Assembly (NCBI GenBank): GCA_963971225.1
Contig: OZ020267.1
Location: 120,521,891 to 120,585,890, forward strand
DNA length: 64,000 bases
Direction of reading: 5' to 3'
From: Melieria omissa
Taxonomy: Eukaryota > Arthropoda > Insecta > Diptera > Ulidiidae
In this document: positions 59,806 through 64,000 of the stretch, piece by piece
How positions within the stretch are numbered: the first letter of the stretch is position 1
Layout: every line of letters starts with the position of its first letter
Made by a program: the position numbers and the translations under genes
Notes under the pieces: generated by a model
The model's database searches: none
Seen by the model: only the letters and a program-made list of their open reading frames with translations
Told to the model about the DNA's origin: nothing

Positions 59806-62800
59806 AATGCTATTAATGGGATTATCTGATGTTTGACTAAGTGTATAAAATTAAATGAAACGTATTGCCGACTAGAATCGACGAGTATCTCGTGTAAATT
59901 AGGGACGGCGAGAAGTCCGACATTAAGTGAAGAAGAAGGATCTTAAATTACCGACATCAGATTACACTGGCCAACAAAAGTATCATTTTGTGCAGTCGAT
60001 TAAAAAAATTTAAATTTTTGATTTTGTTTTATACACACAGTTTATGATTTAATAAAAATAAGAGAAAATAATAATTAATGTATTTGATTTTCTTAAATAT
60101 ACGACTTTCAGATGGTGAGTGTACCAGTGAGTAATGAATCAGTAATTCAAATGTTCTGATGGTTTCGCTCACAGTGTTCGCAACTAATCTAACTAAATAA
60201 TCAAATCTAGTTTGGAATTATGAAATGCAACATTAACTGATTGTTTCAAAGCTCACAAAACACAAAGTTAATTACCATGTTGCAATATATCAAAAATTAG
60301 TTTTTAATCCAGTATGCCGAAGGTCTTATACGTAACTATGCCATCGGTAAGCAAATTTAAAGCAAAGTTACTGCAGCATCTTCACACAGGGGTACAACAT
60401 GTAGTACGGTGAACATATCTGGATTGATAAGTACATGGTAGTTTCATATGTGGCTATAACTGTGACAAAAACATCAGGCATAAGACTTCTTGTGAGCAAA
60501 ATAAGCATGAGTTTTGTTAACAAGTGTTAACAACAAATCAATTGAATGTCGCTTGAAGCCAAATCAGGAGTAAAATATTTTAGCTTCTGAAACGTTTGTC
60601 GAAGCTTCTTATACCAGTTTCTTCGATATTTGAACAATTAGGTCAGCTAAATTGAGGACCACACATTTAAGAAATGCTTGTACAATCACACAAAAAAAAA
60701 CAACAAAAAGAGCACACAAAAAAATGAACGGAATTTATTCATTAAAATGTTAACTGAACATACGCCGCACTGCGTTTTGATTATGTTGAAAGTTTTTATG
60801 ACAGTGTGTTAAATGCCATTCAACACAATTTATGCTATTTACGCTAACATTGGGTCACATCGATATTCAATTAAATTTAATTGAAACAAATAAAAACTGC
60901 CAGAAGAACAACAAACACAAGCCGAAGATAACACTTAAAAAAAAAAACATTCGGCACGTTCACTCTATTGAAGTTTCAAACAACTAGTATTTTCTAAATC
61001 TAAAGTTTAAATTTTTTAGTTAGTTTGAAACTTGACTTATGTATTTAAATGTTTGTAATATGTTTGAACTAATTTTGATATTTTATTACGACTGCGTAAG
61101 GCGGACTGCATCGGTTTTAAACATTTTTTCATGTCGATGTCGAATGGCAGATTGGGATCTTCTAAAAGCAATCAACTTACTCTCAGAGATTTGCCTTTGC
61201 AACACTGTTCGATTCGATAAATCCATCCATAATTTGAATTGAATTTTCAATAATTCGTTTCAGAATTTAATATAGAATAATTGAAGAAACAACTGATAGG
61301 TTAAAAATAAATTGTTTCAGTATTTTTAATAATGTTAAGGATTTTGTGTCGGTCCAATTATTTACTTTTGAAGGCTAGTGTAAAATTATATACTTTTTTT
61401 AATATTCTTTAATTTATATTTTTTGCAACTGATTATAATATCCATGATTCATGATGAGATTTTAAGCGTAAGGAAAGTTGTAGGAGAAATGGGACGCAAT
61501 AATCTGAAAATCACGCCACGATGTACTTTTTTCCTTGCGATATTAATCAGCTAAGCGCAACTATTGTGTTCTCGTTCCGTTTATTGCCAACAACTCTTTT
61601 TAACAGTTGAGGAGTCACCATAACTCGGTTTAATTTACGATTATGTGTGTGTGACGTAATTTTTTCCTCTTCATACTTCTAATGTGATTTGGATGTTTTA
61701 AGACCTGAAAATATTTCGCTTTCACAAATGACGCACACAAATACGCGAATGGTACATGTCGGTATGTGCCACTGTAATTTCCTAATTGAACGAGCTGTTC
61801 TGGCCTAAATTTATTCTGTAGTGGTACATCTCTGGATCGTGAACAATGCTTTGTTTTTAACATTTGCTTTTAACATTTCACCGACTATTTAAATGCCTTC
61901 GAAACACGACCACTTTTCTGGATAAAACAACTACGAGCACAATTGTCATTTGAAGTTCCGCATGAACTACAAGCAAGTTATCATTCAAATTATTTAGAGC
62001 CTGGTTGTACGCACTCTTGCTGAAGTCTGACAAAGCCCAAACACACCGGCACATTATAACTAAAACTACAAGAGAATGAAGTGATAAGTGGTTGCAGAGA
62101 ACAAGCAAAAGGTGAACAAGTGGTTACGTTGTGCAAACGAACTTATTGTGGCACGTCTATACCGCAGCGATTAACTTACGGCGTGTCACACTAAGCCACG
62201 AGCGGCGCTTTACGTGCTGCTCGGCCCGAGTGAAATTGGAGAAACACCGTAAAAGCGCCATAAAGTACATACTATACAACGCTGCCCTCTGTTTACCGTA
62301 TGTACTATATGTGGCAATGCACCGGCAGCCACTACAACTCTCAGTTCTCTGAGCAACAATCACAATTTTGATACACTTTTCAACCATCCGACACAGTTTT
62401 GCTGCCACTAGTCGAGTTTTTAATGCTTTTGGCGTGCGGAGGCCGGCAGGGTGGGCTGATCCTTTGTGCTGCAAAGTACGACAGAGTAGTGCTTGACGGA
62501 GGCACACTGCACCACCCGATACAATGTCCTTTTGAGGTGCGTCCTGTGAACGCTTTAGAGCCGCGACACGACCGACGCGCGCGAAAGTCAAATTCAAACT
62601 GTTTGTTTGGGCAATTAAGCCGCCGCTAGCAGGATGATGATTTCAAGCCAAATTGGAACGCACACTGGGAATATGGGAATTAGGCGACTGACATTCACTG
62701 CGTATACGCAACTATAATTCGCATTAAATGCCCTTCACAGGCAACAACGCCCACACTGTCCAATTGCGTCCAGGGCATTCTTTTCAATTTATTTAAATAT

Positions 62801-64000
62801 TTTATATTTATTTGCACTTTACTAAACATACGAAATAGTTTTTCGCATACACTGTGTTGGTATTATTTTTACATTTGCACCGGAAACTCGACGTTGAGTT
62901 CTTCGCACTCGCGCTGATAAAGTCAGAATAATGGCAGTTTTATGCGCACACTGGAAAAAGCACGTCCGTTCGGTCTTTGATGTGAAAGTGGAATCTGCTG
63001 GCGAACAGAGCGAAATAGCCAAATGCAGGAATCATTTGCTGCCGCTGGCCGCACCGCGCGCCGAGCAGCTGCGTGCGCGAAATATGTACAGGGACCGGCA
63101 AGAAGTGATATCAGCTCGCAGACATTAGCCACCCTCACTTGTTCTGCTGGTTAGTGTCCGCATTTCTCTATCGTAGTCGTTGCTACGGTTGCTACTGCTG
63201 TTGCTGCTCTCCTGTTGCCGCTTGTTGCTGTTACTGACTGCGCGCTTAACTGGAACTGAGAAGGCAAGGCGGCGGCATGCCTTACTCACCAATTGCTGGT
63301 ATCCTTTATCAGTTAGTTAGAGGCCTGAGCTTTATTTATTGTACATAACTCAGGGGCAATGGGTTTTAGATCCCTAAGATAAGTGAAGACAAATCGGGTG
63401 ATGCGACAAGAGTTATGATGGCAAAAACTTGTTGGGTTCTGCACGAGGTCTGTTGCCACAAGTGTATAGTTAATATCTGATGGGATTACTTTGAAGGAGA
63501 CACAATAGATATTCATTTAATAAAAAACACAAAATTCGCGATACTTTTTCAACAAACTTCGTATATTTACATACATATGTACTATATATAAAAATCAACT
63601 GCGGATTTGAATAACTTTATTTTGGTTTTGTCCGCCTTAAATCATAAGAGGTTAAAAAAGTGAAAATGAAATATCTTCGAAATTTAAGTCGCACAACCTT
63701 GAAATTAGACATGAAGCTATCACTTCATTTTATGGGCATTGAACATTAGCTCTTTTTGCGACCCAATTTGTCGATTTTGCCAGTTTAACTTTAATTCATT
63801 GTTATTACATTCAACACAGTTTTTTTAATTTAATTGCATTTTGCGAAAATTTGAGGCATCAGACAAAACAATGAATTTACATTTAGTTTGAGGATATTAT
63901 AAAGTTCTCAAGGAAAGTTCAACAGATTTGACTGACTTTCACAGCAATTCCGTGTCGTCTTACAGTGTGCATTATAATGGCGTGAAGTTACAATCAAATC
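59806..64000. other. Region upstream of Ret, no supported gene
   Basis: AT-rich to about 61.9 kb, then several GC-richer patches (62.15-62.64 and 62.93-63.28 kb) with chance ORFs up to 146 codons and TGTTGC/GCTGCT-type repeats near 63.19-63.23 kb. These patches could be regulatory DNA or the non-coding 5' exon of a gene, but nothing in them resembles a known protein. Confidence 0.4.

Noticed and set aside
62157..62597. 146-codon minus-strand ORF upstream of Ret
   Set aside because: Cys/Arg-rich chance translation of a GC-rich patch, with overlapping frames on the other strand.
1..64000. CRISPR arrays, bacterial-type operons, riboswitches and rRNA genes
   Set aside because: The window is fly nuclear DNA. 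No regularly spaced repeats or RNA gene signatures of these kinds were seen.

Overview
The window is nuclear DNA of a higher fly. The genes have short spliced introns and insect-type proteins, and the AT-rich spacers are full of small transposons. A true fruit fly (Tephritidae) or close relative is my inference, not something the sequence proves. Seven protein-coding genes could be spliced by hand with consistent reading frames, and one single-exon gene was found. Four of them (aconitase, GMP synthase, Mcm10, Ret) are, as I remember it, neighbours near the base of Drosophila chromosome arm 2L, so this looks like a conserved Muller element B block.

Layout. 1-650 is a decayed non-LTR retrotransposon. 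2771-4347 is a very compact cluster: Tfb5 (TFIIH subunit) on +, the meiotic recombination gene Mnd1 nested antisense in its only intron, and the ZNHIT1 zinc-finger gene 64 bp downstream. 4949-6831 holds MITEs and a mariner-type remnant. 7295-12040 is mitochondrial aconitase (+). 12414-13556 is an unclassified transposon with dense actagt-type subterminal repeats. 14626-15563 is a short NIMA-like protein kinase (-). 18063-21708 is GMP synthase (-, 11 coding exons). 21.7-27.2 kb is spacer with transposon debris. 27231-29659 is Mcm10 (+), which converges on Ret.

Ret (-) fills most of the second half, from its stop codon at 30358 to a signal-peptide exon at 58663-58753. That exon is separated from the rest of the gene by a 15.8 kb first intron. 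The introns are a transposon trap: two copies of a GCCACGCCCC-rich repeat, a Tigger/pogo-like element, a decayed Tc1-like element with long IR/DR termini, an apparently intact DD37E-type Tc1/mariner element with perfect 27 bp ends, three copies of a tRNA-derived SINE, and degenerate tandem arrays. A fourth SINE with a perfect 15 bp target duplication lies upstream of Ret at 59446-59790. From 59.8 to 64 kb I see no supported gene.

The genes are housekeeping functions (TCA cycle, purine synthesis, transcription and repair, chromatin remodelling, replication, meiotic recombination) plus a receptor tyrosine kinase. They do not form one pathway. I found no new defence or metabolic system. The most notable things are the nested and overlapping gene architecture at 2.77-4.35 kb and the young or intact mobile elements inside Ret.
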